A stretch of 64,000 bases of DNA from Angiostrongylus vasorum (taxonomy: Eukaryota > Nematoda > Chromadorea > Rhabditida > Metastrongylidae). Below are positions 9,898-63,879 of this stretch, in pieces. The stretch spans positions 2,422,501-2,486,500 of the forward strand of contig JADANN010000369.1 in NCBI GenBank assembly GCA_018806985.1, in the 5' to 3' direction. The translations under genes and the position numbers were made by a program. Below the pieces are notes generated by a model. The model was not told where the DNA came from. It made no database searches and saw only the letters and a program-made list of their open reading frames with translations. Every line of letters starts with the position of its first letter. The stretch's first letter is position 1.

Positions 9898-11475
9898 ATT
9901 ATTTTCAGGTATTCTTCCATGTGCTTTCTTCCTGTGCACATACTGGTGAGTATTCCAAATTTGATTGTCACAAGAACCTTTTTTGTTCTTGAGAGTGAGA
10001 GAAGTATTGAACTCAGTATATCTTTTATTTGGCTTTTGGTATAACTTGGTGGTGTAGCCAATTTTGGATGGGTTAATTTGAACTTCAGAAATGGAAGCCA
10101 ATCTTCTTTCGGTTTCTCTGGGGGAATATTACGTACTCTGACTGTTCATTCAGTAACTCAGAACACTTGTCCATCGCCTCTTGTAATTAACAGATGACAA
10201 AACAATCATCTGTATTATAAATCTGTTGTTCTCTTTTTACAGCAATCGCGAGGTTGTTATTCAGCACACCTTTACTTCCTTAACGCATGCAACACAACAC
10301 TAGCTGACGTTTCGGCAGTATCGCCTTCTTCAGAGCCTGAAAGGGTACACTATAATCATCTGTATATCTATAGTAGAGTAATGGCTGGAGATCGATCACT
10401 GGAGCTTCCACTTTAGACAGAAAGGCAATCGCAAAGCTTGGTGTCACTCGCTGTACCACTGTCAACACTCCGATTTCTGCGAAATACTTCCCGAAGCATT
10501 TGAAGATTGAACAGTTTAGGCATTTCTTTAAGCGGTCTATGAGCTGCCGAAGCGAGAAGCCATGCATGTTTATTGCTCCGTTGGGTTCCATAAGCCGTTC
10601 GATGATAGATGGCATAGCTAAGTCTTTGGAGAGGTTTTTTTTCAGAGTATAAAGGACGGTAACGTGGTAACGTCAAAGGACTCCATCACGCATGCGTCGT
10701 TACGACGAGCGTTGCGTGGACGATCCAAGAACATCCGCGTGTTTGTAAGATGGGATGGAATGTGTTTTAACAACCGGGTAAGTATTACGCTTAAAAACGA
10801 TGCTATTCTATCCACTGGTCTGTCGGCAGAGCTTGATCTAACCTTGAATACTTATGGATCGGTAAACGCAAGATCATCACTGCATACAAGTTTTGATAAG
10901 TAAGTATAAGACAGAACAGGTTGGCAGTTCACCTTTGAGTTGAACAATAGCTGATGACCTTAAACCAACCAACTTTCCACTTTGAGCCATTCGTTGTTCA
11001 ATTTGCGATAGTGAATTTTGAATTTCTTTCTAGATGATGGGCGATAAAGAGAAGCATCGTCAATATACTTCCTCGTTATCTCAACGTCTAAATGATAGAG
11101 AATTACTACAGGCTATCCATCCTCATCAGCATCCGATAATCCAACGTTTCTTAATCTTATCATTTCTCGAACCTCACGCATGCCACATTTTTGGGTTCAT
11201 GTGAAGTTGAAGCGAAATTGCTTCAGCGATATTGACTAAGGATTTCGAAAGTTTCGTCTTCAAATATCCAAAATTCGTTAGCAACTTCATTACTGAGGTC
11301 TTGTTGTCCAAACAACGTTTCAGGAAACGTGATTTTTTCTGTTTTGGTTTCATGAAAGTGTTTGGCTGAGTAGATTCCATGCCAATTTGACCCTTCCTGG
11401 CTCTGAAGGAAGAAAAATCCGCCGAAACGTCGGCTTTTCTGAATGAATGAATGGTGTAATAACAAAATCATGTTT
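9898..11475 (-). mobile_element. Penelope-like element (PLE), decayed, with nested insertion
   Basis: Minus-strand frames give PLE reverse transcriptase: VTPSFAIAFLSKVEAPV, then LLYYRYTDD (catalytic YxDD), then, after an insertion, a thumb region with SEVQINPSKIGYTTKLYQKP. This matches the WLPFLNxQIN...YRKPxNKN block of nematode PLEs. The right edge (11399-11475) carries a plus-strand hammerhead-like core and reads as an inverted copy of the terminal sequence seen in the other PLE copies. Stops and frameshifts throughout. The GIY-YIG endonuclease part is not visible in this copy. Confidence 0.7.
10216..10353 (-). mobile_element. 138-bp hammerhead-bearing insertion inside the PLE RT
   Basis: The 12-bp direct repeat AATCATCTGTAT lies at 10204-10215 and 10354-10365 and brackets exactly the segment that interrupts the RT frame at the YxDD motif. 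The insert contains a PLE-terminal-type sequence with the hammerhead-like core at 10302-10338 (minus) and no coding sequence. Removing it rejoins the RT frame. See findings. Confidence 0.7.
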
Positions 11476-11759
11476 GCACATCAACAAAACAGAGAATTAT
11501 TCCACCGGTGACAAGGTTAACAGAAATTCGGTCTTGGGAATCACAAACATTTTAGACCCAGAAACCGTTTATGTCTTGATGTAGCAATAATTTCTGAACA
11601 AATTTGAGGGCAAAGTCGTGTTTGCTTATCATCGAGGAAAGGAGACACTGGTCGCTGAAGGAATTATTAGTGCCTGTGAGTAATTCAGCTGTTAAAAATG
11701 CTACGTTTTGTATGATTTTATCGTATTGTGCTACACTATTACTTAATCCGGGTCCATTT
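11476..11759. other. Unassigned DNA between PLE and SINE-A
   Basis: I see short open frames only and no family resemblance. The 9-bp left copy of the SINE-A target duplication begins at 11760. Confidence 0.35.
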
Positions 11760-11768
11760 TTGCATTTA

Positions 11769-12053
11769 CAAGGACAAAAGGATAAAGCTCTCAGCGTTGA
11801 TCAATCCATGAGGGATGCGTCATTCAATTGACTTCATTAAGCATCCTTGGAGGTGATTGAATGCACGTCCGGGCTTTATAGTGACTCGTGGTGGACTACC
11901 GCTGTGTCATGCCAGCGCTGCTATCGTCGCAAACAAGTGTGGTACCAGTTTGCCGACCCAGGAGGGATGGAGGGCTTAGTGGGCCATGGGTGCGGGGAAT
12001 CGATCCCATGTGTATATTGCAACGCGCCTCTGACCCCTGCGCCACATGCGCCC
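11769..12053 (-). repeat. SINE-A copy, full length, with target duplication
   Basis: The tRNA-like head is at the right edge (minus strand from 12053) and the CTTTATCC tail at the left. The 9-bp repeat TTGCATTTA flanks it at 11760-11768 and 12054-12062. Confidence 0.8.
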
Positions 12054-12620
12054 TTGCATTTATTACAGTCGAATAGCGTTCGGTATACTATGATTTCTGT
12101 ATAAACTGCCACATTTTTTCCGCATAGCATAATTACTTCATAGTGAAATCTGAGTGCACTCAGAATGAATGTATGAATTGAAACATTGTCGTCGATAATT
12201 TACGATAAGTAGTAACTAATATTTCCTGCCTGGTACACCGGGACACGACTTGATGACAGAACAAATTCTAGCGAGTTTAAGTTATACCTCTTGGAATAGT
12301 GGTTTCTCTCCATGCATCTCAACATAATGTACTTATAGACACATGTTGATTGTTTTATTACCGAGGTTAGATGACGATCGGTTTCAAAATTATTGTTTTG
12401 CTACTCGCCATGTGCTAGCTAGCAAAATACTGCAGGGAGTGGACTATCAGTTGAAGAACAAATTATCATCAACTGGTATTCATATCAACAACAACCGCCT
12501 TGTATAAGAGCGCCGCAGGTGTGTTAGGCTCATTCGAGATGCTCAACTGAGGGACATCCGGTTCGATGCGAAACGAAGACGCCACATCGAGAAGAGGAAC
12601 AGCTGTGGATCATCGACAAG
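12054..12620. other. AT-rich DNA with part of a family E repeat
   Basis: No gene seen. From about 12340 the sequence resembles arms of the family E hairpin repeat (ACCGAGGTTAGATGACGATCGG), leading into the hammerhead-like core. Confidence 0.35.
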
Positions 12621-12624
12621 CATC

Positions 12625-12667
12625 GTCGGCTCTGATGAAGACGAAGACGTCGAAACGTTAGCGGAAC
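12625..12667 (+). ncRNA. Hammerhead-like motif, family E
   Basis: TCGGCT, then CTGATGA, one A, hairpin GACG-AAGA-CGTC, GAAAC, GTT, then AGC. This gives helix I, the canonical CUGANGA box, a 4-bp helix II with tetraloop, the GAAA box and a legal NUH cleavage triplet. Helix III would be just AC/GU. Activity is not shown. The extra A before helix II is a deviation from consensus. Confidence 0.5.
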
Positions 12668-12762
12668 AAACATCTCGTATCAACCTCGTGTAAGCTCGAC
12701 AAGATAAACATTTGTTGATATTTGGTTTAATGACGATCGGTTTCAAAAAGTGTAATTATAGA

Positions 12763-13008
12763 ACTTCTATAATGCTGAGATATTTGCAAAACTCCGGACC
12801 GCAGGTGTCTGCGGTAGGGAACGAACGCGCTATTGTCCTTTCCGGGGAGTAACGCGTTCACCACCACACCATGCGGGTCATTCGTTTCACCTGTCTCTCA
12901 GCTAGTTCTATCGACCTTTTGCCATCAGCAATTACTCGTCAACGGGATTGATCTGTGGAGCCCAAATCGAAAATAGAATATTTGCAAATATCTCAGCATT
13001 ATAGAAGT
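12763..13008. mobile_element. 246-bp element with perfect 28-bp terminal inverted repeats
   Basis: The 28 bases at 12763-12790 (starting ACTTCTATAATGCTGAGATA) are the exact reverse complement of 12981-13008. The interior has a tRNA-B-box-like CGAACGAACGCG region and reappears, inverted, at about 38930-39070. No coding capacity; looks like a MITE or a folded-back retroposon. Confidence 0.6.
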
Positions 13009-13144
13009 TATATTTTTTCAACATACCCTGCCGTTAAAAAGAATAGGCAGTAAATAAAAAAGGTTAAGATTGTACTTATAGAGTTAACCTACTTAAAAAC
13101 GATACTTTTACAAAGCTTTTTACTTATAATGCGTACAGAACGGG

Positions 13145-13330
13145 TAGTGTAGTGGTACTGATCGCGTTCATTACACAGACGACCCAGTCCCCTATGTGCC
13201 AGGTTCGACCGCGCCCCGAGCACACCAAGTCCGTCATCCCTTGCGGGTTCGGGGGATTTCTGTCAGACTTGTCTGGAGACAAGCTAACTCCATCTAATAC
13301 CTTCGAAAAAGCTCTGATACTGTTATGTCA
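13145..13330 (+). repeat. SINE-A variant with a perfect B box
   Basis: GGGTAGTGTAGTGGTAC (A-box like) is followed about 50 bases on by GGTTCGACC, a textbook RNA polymerase III B box. Downstream, CACCAAGTCCGTCATCCCTT and CAGACTTGTCTGGAG match the SINE-A body. The 3' third differs from the main family. Confidence 0.55.
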
Positions 13331-14599
13331 GGACTTGGTGGGAAATCGACTTGACCAGCATCGTCAGCGACATTCATGAAGAAGACGAAAAAATCCTCAA
13401 GCAGGGGTCGAAGCTAAAGACAAAAAGAAGTTCGAAGACTTTCGCGGAATCGGACGCAAGAAGTGCTGTGACGAGCACGCTGAGATAAATGTGATGCGAG
13501 ATCTTGGAAGAAATGAATAAGATATAAACGAGTTATTGGCGTTATTGTTATACCATCTCTGTACATTCTTTAAACACATACAACGCATTTTCTAGAAATA
13601 AACTGCGATGCTTAAATCGGGCTGATGTATCTATTGATACCCAATTTTCTGGAGCAGCCGCTCTGCTTGATATTAACTCACGCTTTTCCAACTGTCGCTT
13701 GGCACTGCTCCCGCTCCTTTTATTGTACTCTTACCCATCTAATTCCGATTTTCTATTTATTTTGATAGTAACTTTGGTGATTTCTGTTCTAATGTTCTGT
13801 TTGTTATTGTGTTTTGTGATGTTTTAACAACGCCGTTTACATTAATGAATAAAGTCCACTTGGAGCTGAGATATGCATGTTCGAAATTGAGACGCTAAAT
13901 TATTCCTGGGCACGTAGGAACAGCTCTAGGCAACGGAAAGCGATAGGAGTGACCCATCATAGTGACCTCAAAGGATTAAATAATCAACAATTCCAAAACT
14001 TATCCACGGAATAAGTTATGGAACCCACGGACGGTCTGTTGCACTAAGAAGACACTTGTACACAGATAACTAGCGTACGAGTGTTTCCTCTGCTGATTGA
14101 CTGCTCGAGAAGAAAACAAATCCATTTGGCACATGCAGTAAGAACAGAGAAGACTTCCTGAAGAAGATTATGCACCAGTAGCTGAGCAGAGCGCAATTGA
14201 AGGCACAGCAGAACCGTGGGAGCATTCGCGTGGAAGGATAGCGAGAATATCTGGGAAAACTCAATAAATTAGTTCAAGACGCAAGCTTGCATATGCTTGA
14301 TTGCGAAAAATAGAGTGCCTGTAGCCGTATCCTCAGTTAGCCATATCTTCAAGGAAACCGAAAGAAATCGAAACGTTGCGTTGACCTCTACAAAGCATTA
14401 ACTAGTATTCAAGACTAGAGATCTGCTGGTACACGTCCCAAGTAGGTGAATAAATGCAATCAGTGCAACAAATATTTCTGCCTCTATTGATTCAATAGCA
14501 CTTGAATTGGTAGATAACCAGTCTTCAGAATCGGTGCGATTCCCTGCACTTGCATATCCTACGCAACCGTTTGCGTGTAGCTTTGGTTGAAGTTTCGAA
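13331..14599. other. Unassigned intergenic DNA
   Basis: About 1.3 kb with no supported gene. A short plus-strand frame near 13400-13518 (ending EINVMRDLGRNE and a stop) has codon use that could be coding, but I find no partner exon or family. Confidence 0.3.
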
Positions 14600-15840
14600 T
14601 GTTGATTCTAACTTGCTAGTTTGCAGATATAACAAACACATCGGCCTATCTTCTTAGTAACTTTCTTCGAATTCGCTTTGATTCTGTTAGAATCTAGTCT
14701 ACTGCTCGTCCTCGTTTCGTCCTCTCTTCTCATTGTGTAATCGGCCCATAGACTCTTATTTATTGAAAGATATTCTGCTGGTTTTCGAAGACAATACATT
14801 CTTCGGAGATCCGAACTACGAAGGCTCGCACGGTGTTTGGTCTGCTGGTTCAATTTCAGAAAGCGTCCGAATGCTCAGTGTATTTTTTCGACTTCTTATT
14901 TAGTATTTTCCTTCAACTTTTTCTTTATGATTGAAGTGCCAGCCCAGCTCCGTGCTCAGCATGGAGCTGAAGGCATTGTTGCGTCAAATGAGTGCCTAGA
15001 TCAGAATCATTAACTTGATCAGTCCAAGCCGCAGCCCATGTTGATGGTTGTCTTCTACGGAGTTCTTCTCTCTTATCCGTACCAATGTACACTGAACATC
15101 CCAAATATATGTAGGATGCAATCTCTTCAATTGATGATCCATCAAAGATAATCTGTTTTCAATTACCTCATTTCGTTTATGTCAGTCCCCGGAAAGGGTA
15201 ACTGTGGGTTCGAAGCGTACGTTTTGCTCATATTTCAGCATCCTTGTGGTTGTATTTCACATAATACCCATTCATAAAAGAAGAACAGCTCTTAGGCAAA
15301 ACTTGAAACACGATGTTTCCATCTATATCAGACGTTCTTCATGGGTTTTTTTCGCAGTCAAACTGTTTTTCCGGCTTCGTTGAGCTCAGTGAGCACTGAC
15401 TTTGATTCTCTAAGTATTGCTGGAAAAGAAGAAAATGTCATCGGTAAAACGTAGGTTGGAAAGGAATCGACCATCAACACGTATCCCCTTTTCTATCCCA
15501 GCAGGATGAACGCACGATCGCAACGGTGAACAGATTTGGCGATATTGTTTCGCCCTGTCGTAATCCTTCACCAATTCGGATAATGAGTGGTCGGAGAAAA
15601 AGCTGTGTCGTCATTGTACAGTGACTACTGTAGTCGGCAAGCGTTTCCGTGCAAGAGAATCCTGGGCATTGTTTATCTAACTACGCCAGACAAGATGGCG
15701 TTAGTTTCAACACTATCAAATGTTAACAAGGGTTGGAACATAGGAGCAAGGGTGGTGATTCGCAACAGATCTACACAACTCTCGAGAGTGTTTGCATGTG
15801 GTTCATTCAGCTAATCTCCCACGAAATCCGAAATTTCGCA
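14600..15840 (-). mobile_element. RTE-type LINE fragment (family 2), decayed
   Basis: Minus-strand blocks from right to left: FDSVETNAIL, IGEGLRQGETISPNLFT, KGIRVDGRFLSNLRFTDDI (catalytic block as FTDD), LTELNEAGKTV, and at 14853-14700 a C-terminal block LRSSDLRRM...PAEYLS. Several stops. Same family as 8605-9480. Confidence 0.75.
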
Positions 15841-15989
15841 AGAGATTTCGCTTTATACTAATCACAAAAAACTGATGATCATAAGAGTATTGAGCTGTGA
15901 ATGCTAAAAATTGTGTGTAAAATGTAAAAGTTGATGTTGTAAGGATACCTGGAAGAGTAATCAGCGTTTTATCAGTAACCGATTGAATA

Positions 15990-16340
15990 CAAATCTTAGA
16001 ACAAAAACCTTTGTTGTTATTAAATACTATTTATTCACAACGGCTAACGTTTTGGTGGATTTTGCCCTCATCAGAGCCTGGAAAGGTCAAATTAGCTGCA
16101 CTATAGTCGTCTAAATTCTATAACTCCAACAGAAGAACGACGGCGCCTAGTGTTTAATCGCATCGAAAGAAATCTTCATAGAGTGATCGTTTTCTACAAG
16201 TCTTTCACTGAGAATTCCAGGCGTAGAACAATCACACAGAACTGTGGGTGGGTAATGAGTTCCTCTAATGAGTAGTCAAAGGAAGGCCTTTTCTACGAAC
16301 TACGGTCTCCGCAGCTTGACAAACAAATTCGTGCTGAAGT
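15990..16340 (-). mobile_element. PLE terminal fragment with hammerhead-like core
   Basis: On the minus strand GGCTCTGATGAGGGC... and ACGTTAGCCG at 16078-16042 match the terminal motif of the other PLE copies. The following 250 bases weakly resemble the region next to the left end of the 45-46.5 kb PLE. Confidence 0.5.
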
Positions 16341-17989
16341 CTCTTGGAAATTATTAAATGCAGATTGCAGCTTTTCTTGAATGACACCCTGTACGGCATC
16401 TACACCATGGGAGCTATCGAATGAATGCAAAAAGTGGCAAAAAAAGCTTTGTACAGCAAAGGATGGAAAGAAACTGAATCATATATGATTCGTACCTGTC
16501 ACTCTGCTACTTTAAAGTAAGAGTACATTCTTTGTTCTTGTTATTTCCTTCCACATTCATCACCACTGCACTACCGTAAATCTCTCGAAATCTCGAGTTA
16601 GTGTGAGGTTGCATTCTACGGAACCAACAGTGCCCCCGTCTACGTTCCACGGATCGCAGTGCGTCCATATCTCCGCACGGTTTGCTATCCACCTGTCGCG
16701 ATAATAGTGGTGACATGCGGACGCTTGCCTCATGAGGCCTTGACCGAGGTATCATCGGGATGAGGCGACGACGCAGTCCGTCGGCGGAGCGGGACGCGCA
16801 TGAATGTGGAGGGTCAGCGGACCCACTGACGGACGACTTGACGACTTGACGACATCGACCTCGTATCGATCGCAGTGATTTGTATTGAATGAATAGCACA
16901 CCGACAACGTCTCCATCGACCATCTTAGCTGCCCCCGGTTGTCCGTCGGCTATCGGAAGAATGATTTCTTCCTGATGAATACAGTTATAGTTGTAACTGT
17001 CACAGGGAAATACCGTCTTCGCAGCACTTTCATTAACCACCAAATCCTTCACAGTACTGACAAAGTACTGATAAAAGGTTCACACGCTAACAAAGCACGT
17101 AAAGTTGACGATGTTTTGGAAAGAGTTCAATCTAGCACGATCGTCTTCGAAGGATTTCGGTCTACTTGTCTCTGCTCACCGCCAGTGCTAAAATAGGAAT
17201 TTTGTGAGAACAATACACACCATATGATGCCAGCCAAAAAAGTTAATACTTTATTTCCGGAATTAAATCCGCTTCGTAGTACAATAACGGACTAGTGCAG
17301 GTCTGGACCCGCTTCTAGTCAGACGTAGTTCTTACGGGAAATCAGGAGACACAAACACATTGGAAAGTGTATTCATACGGACCATAACAGGTCCATAAAG
17401 ATCATATCAGAGTGTCCTGACGAAATAGAGGTGGCAGAGGTGGTATCTCTGACAAATCTTAGCCTATTGATGAACTTCTCCAGAGTCCTAACAAAATGGA
17501 CCACTACGATGGTCACCGCACCAAGAAGGGGGTCATAATTCACAGATGGCCCATAAACTACACATTTTTTTTGGACCATAAACTTCCAGCAGTACTTCGA
17601 ATGGTGGTCAAAATCGATGATCTGATTTTTTATATTGATTGAAACCAGTTAATGAACAAAAACGACCACCACATGAGTGGCACTTGGGTTTGCTGGATAG
17701 ATTATGGATTATTACCAATGAAGTGAGACGATTGCTAGCCGTCTTCATATAGTAGGGGCAATGGTTGCAAGGTTTCTTATTCTGTACCAAAAGATTATCA
17801 GTGGCATCCGCGCTTGCTACAACTACCCCTAGCAGTCGTCTGATTGCAGCACAACCATGACCCTCTAACCTTCTACAAATATCAGCTGCATGGGCTCTCA
17901 GTGATTTGTCTAGAACTGATAGGGCCGTCGGAACATCCAGAGCATCTCGGTGACGTCATCGTAAAGCGAACTGCATCCGACGTCGTCCA
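16341..17989. other. Upstream region of mec-8, no supported gene
   Basis: Contains a GC-richer block (about 16600-16920) with a 181-residue minus-strand frame (17052-16507) that resembles no family I know and has a low-complexity GACTTGACGACTTGACGAC stretch. It could be promoter/enhancer DNA of mec-8 or an unrecognised exon. The rest is AT-rich and empty. Confidence 0.35.
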
Positions 17990-18108
17990 TAGCAACGGTG
18001 CCCTGCGGGCAATCGGCGCGCGCGCCGAGGGCGGAGCGCCGCGGCGCAGCCCGCCCGCGCGGCGGTCGCCTGCCGCCTGGACATTTTACCTGCCGCGCCA
18101 CTCGTGAG
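17990..18108 (+). promoter_or_regulatory. CpG-rich 5' region of mec-8
   Basis: An unusually G+C- and CpG-rich stretch (for example GGCGCGCGCGCCGAGG) directly before the first ATG. Probably promoter and leader; no TATA box seen. It is translatable without stops but starts with GTG and has low-complexity content, so I do not count it as coding. Confidence 0.4.
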
Positions 18109-19017
18109 ATGGACGGTGGCGGGAAGATGGCAGCTGCCATCTCCATGGAGTCGCTGAATTCCGTCAGTACCGAGTCCTGCTCTCAGGTTCGGACGCTGTT
18201 CGTCTCTGGTTTGCCAATGGACGCGAAACCTCGCGAACTGTATCTGCTGTTCCGTGCCTATCGCGGTTACGAGAGCTCGTTATTGAAAATGACAGCGAAG
18301 AATGGTAAGCCTACGTCGCCTGTAGGATTCGTCACGTTTCAAACGAGCAGAGACGCGGACGATGCTCGCAAGGCGCTACAGGGTGTGCGGTTCGATCCCG
18401 ACTGTGCTCAGGTCCTGCGTCTCGAGCTGGCCAAGTCGAACACCAAGGTATCACGACCAAAACAATCGCCACCTCCGGTTATTCCAATCGCTACTCCCTC
18501 ACTGCAGGCTATGCCTCAATTCCTCGCACCCCTGCAGCCTGCTGATACAATTGTGCTCGATCAGCATCCTCTGCTACTTGACCAACATCAGCTATTCTCA
18601 CTCACTTTACCGCGATTTCCCGCTTCTGCTGCTACTCAGTCGTTACCTCTCGCTGGTATTCTGCCATCAGATGGCAGCTATCATCAGAATGCTGCTCTAT
18701 TCCAGGCAGCACTCGGACTTAGTTCGGCTGCACACAATGCGGCTGCACTTCAAGGATGTTCGACGTTATTTGTTGCCAATTTGAGTCCTGGTGTGACGGA
18801 GGACGAGTTGCGATCTGTATTCAAGGCGTTCGCCGGCTTTACACGTCTACGAATGCACACGAAAAACGGTTCTTCGGTAGCTTTCATCGAGTACTCGTCA
18901 TTAGCGTCAGCAACAAGTGCGATGATGGCACTTCAAGGGTTCCATCTAGGATCATCCGAACGCGGTGGCCTACGAATTGAGTACGCCCGAAACAAAATGG
19001 CCGACGTGAATGGCTAA
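18109..19017 (+). CDS. mec-8: MEC-8 / RBPMS-family RNA-binding protein, intronless
   Basis: 302 residues, close to the length of C. elegans MEC-8, a nuclear splicing regulator needed for touch neurons and muscle. RRM1 starts near residue 27 with [11 protein letters not shown] (RNP2) and has [10 protein letters not shown] (RNP1). It is followed by ELYLLFR and the [10 protein letters not shown] tail typical of RBPMS/couch-potato proteins. A Pro/Leu/Gln-rich linker (about 110-220) leads to RRM2 with [12 protein letters not shown] (RNP2) and [10 protein letters not shown] (RNP1). The protein ends [14 protein letters not shown], the family's conserved C-terminus. ATGs at 18109, 18127 and 18145 are all in frame; I chose the first. 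No intron interrupts either RRM, which is odd for this gene (see findings). It is convergent with cor-1. Confidence 0.93.
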   Translation: MDGGGKMAAAISMESLNSVSTESCSQVRTLFVSGLPMDAKPRELYLLFRAYRGYESSLLKMTAKNGKPTSPVGFVTFQTSRDADDARKALQGVRFDPDCAQVLRLELAKSNTKVSRPKQSPPPVIPIATPSLQAMPQFLAPLQPADTIVLDQHPLLLDQHQLFSLTLPRFPASAATQSLPLAGILPSDGSYHQNAALFQAALGLSSAAHNAAALQGCSTLFVANLSPGVTEDELRSVFKAFAGFTRLRMHTKNGSSVAFIEYSSLASATSAMMALQGFHLGSSERGGLRIEYARNKMADVNG

Positions 19018-20739
19018 GTTGTTTAACAATGCATTGTTTGATTTCTATTAGTTTACAAGTTTTTCTTTTGATTTAATGTCTTGTCTTAATTCATCACATT
19101 GCATCTTATGGTGTAGCATCAGAATCAGTTCAGCATTTTGTGCAGTCGCATCATTTCTCTGACTATCGATTCGTTTAACTATTGGTGGCGGCTCATTGAT
19201 TGATTGATTGCTTGGACGATCGTCCTTGTACCGTTGTCATTGCGGTCGGTGTGTACCCTACCATTTTACCCACTTATCATTTGGTTCTTCTTTCTATTTC
19301 CTTTCTTTATTTTGTTTCTCGAGAACCATTGTATTTGATGGCCTACTTCACACATCATCACACCTTTGTAGTCAGCACACTGTGGCGATGAGCAACATGT
19401 TCACCCATACGCCCTGTCATCATACCTCATGTGTTTCATTTTATGAAAACTGAGCTTTACCGATGAGAGATCTCAACGACTTGTAATAATAGCTTAGATG
19501 AAGCGAGCATGACGTTAACAGTCTTACAAAAATCCCCAACTCGCTCTCGCTAAACCCTTATGTCCCTTTCCTTACCGATTTTTCCCTTGACCATTTCACT
19601 CCCCTTAGATTGATCCATGTCTCACACTAATCTTTCCCTGCATTTCATTATCTCGTGTACTTCCAATCTGTGATGACGTTTTTCGAAGGTTGTTAGGGTC
19701 AGTGCACCTCACTTGTTACTTTATCATCATCATCATCATCATCATCATCATCGTCGTTGATTAGTTGGTGCGGCCCTAGCCACGCCTACTACCAAATCCA
19801 GGTGTTTCGGTTCAGGACTCACCCACCCATATTTGTCGGGCATGACTAGCGCCTCCACACAGTCACTCACACAGAGGAGTCGCTTTTGTAGTATGTATGT
19901 TTTTTGTAGCTGGAATATCCGTGACAGTTTTGCCTGGTCTTCATCGCACCAATCTAGAAGACTTGTCATATCCAATATTTTATGCTATGCTTGTATATGT
20001 AATGGCAATATTTTCCTTGAATGGTTCTTTCGAATATACAATAACTATTTATTGATGTCAGCACAGAAGCACGGTACACATACACATACACACGCGTATA
20101 CACAAGCACCAACTGTGCACATCTGTAAACACAATTGGAAGTGACAATGCACACCGTATTTCGCTTGAAGCTAGCTTGTGCTTAAGCAAGTGATAGATGA
20201 AGTACCAAAGATAGCCCAAACCATAGGTCCGGTTGTGAACTGAGGATGGTGGGATTATCGAAAATAATAATAGGCGATGAAAAAGGTTAGTGCACAGGAT
20301 GTACAGAGGGTTTTTCATTGAAAGGCATCTTCGGTCCCGTTGAACACTTGTCAACGGCAGTGCGTTACAAAAAAAACCCCTCAATTATTGATAACTCTGG
20401 GTACGAATCATATTCGATGTATTGGACATAGGAGTGAAGGTTTCCATGTCCTTGTTAATTTCTACGCGTAAATGTTCCCCAGCTTTCACGTTTCCATTGG
20501 AGGAAATGTCTCTAAAGAAAGTAGCTTACTATGAAGTAGAGCAAGATTACATTAACAGCACGTTTGGATTAGCTAGGAATTTGGCACTTCACTTTATCCT
20601 TATGGTATTTAATTTATAAGCTTAGATAGCACTAACAAAAATAACAATAACGAGTCTTCATTTGCATGATTCCAGCTCAGTGAGTTGGCTTCGTGGTTGA
20701 CTTCTTGAACATACAAGCACAACACGGCAGTGAAAGTCT
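19018..20739. other. Intergenic region between convergent mec-8 and cor-1
   Basis: Should hold both 3' UTRs. It contains an (ATC)n microsatellite at 19724-19752 and pyrimidine-rich DNA at 19240-19620. I see no additional gene. Confidence 0.45.
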
Positions 20740-63573
<42,834 letters not shown>

Positions 63574-63804
63574 CTCGTTCGATTAGCATCCCTACAATCA
63601 TCATATCTTTCTTAGTGATTTACTCCATGTAGAAAATCCTAATTGTTCACTCTATCTGCACGCGGCGACTATTGTAGGTTAGCTCGTTCCACTGTCATGC
63701 ATCTTTTAACTCATTAACAGCATTGTGTGGTCATTATCAGTTAGTGTTGTCAAAAGCTTACACGTATTCTTTAAAGCATTAAACTCATTGCAATGTTGAC
63801 AGAC

Positions 63805-63808
<4 letters not shown>

Positions 63809-63860
<52 letters not shown>
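63809..63860. repeat. (TA)n microsatellite
   Basis: About 26 TA units upstream of the cor-1 start. Confidence 0.95.
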
Positions 63861-63865
<5 letters not shown>

Positions 63866-63879
63866 CTGTATTTAACTGA

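Noticed and set aside
16507..17052. 181-residue minus-strand open frame upstream of mec-8
   Set aside because: Low-complexity and compositionally odd, no recognised domain, no splice partners; more likely a GC-rich regulatory stretch.
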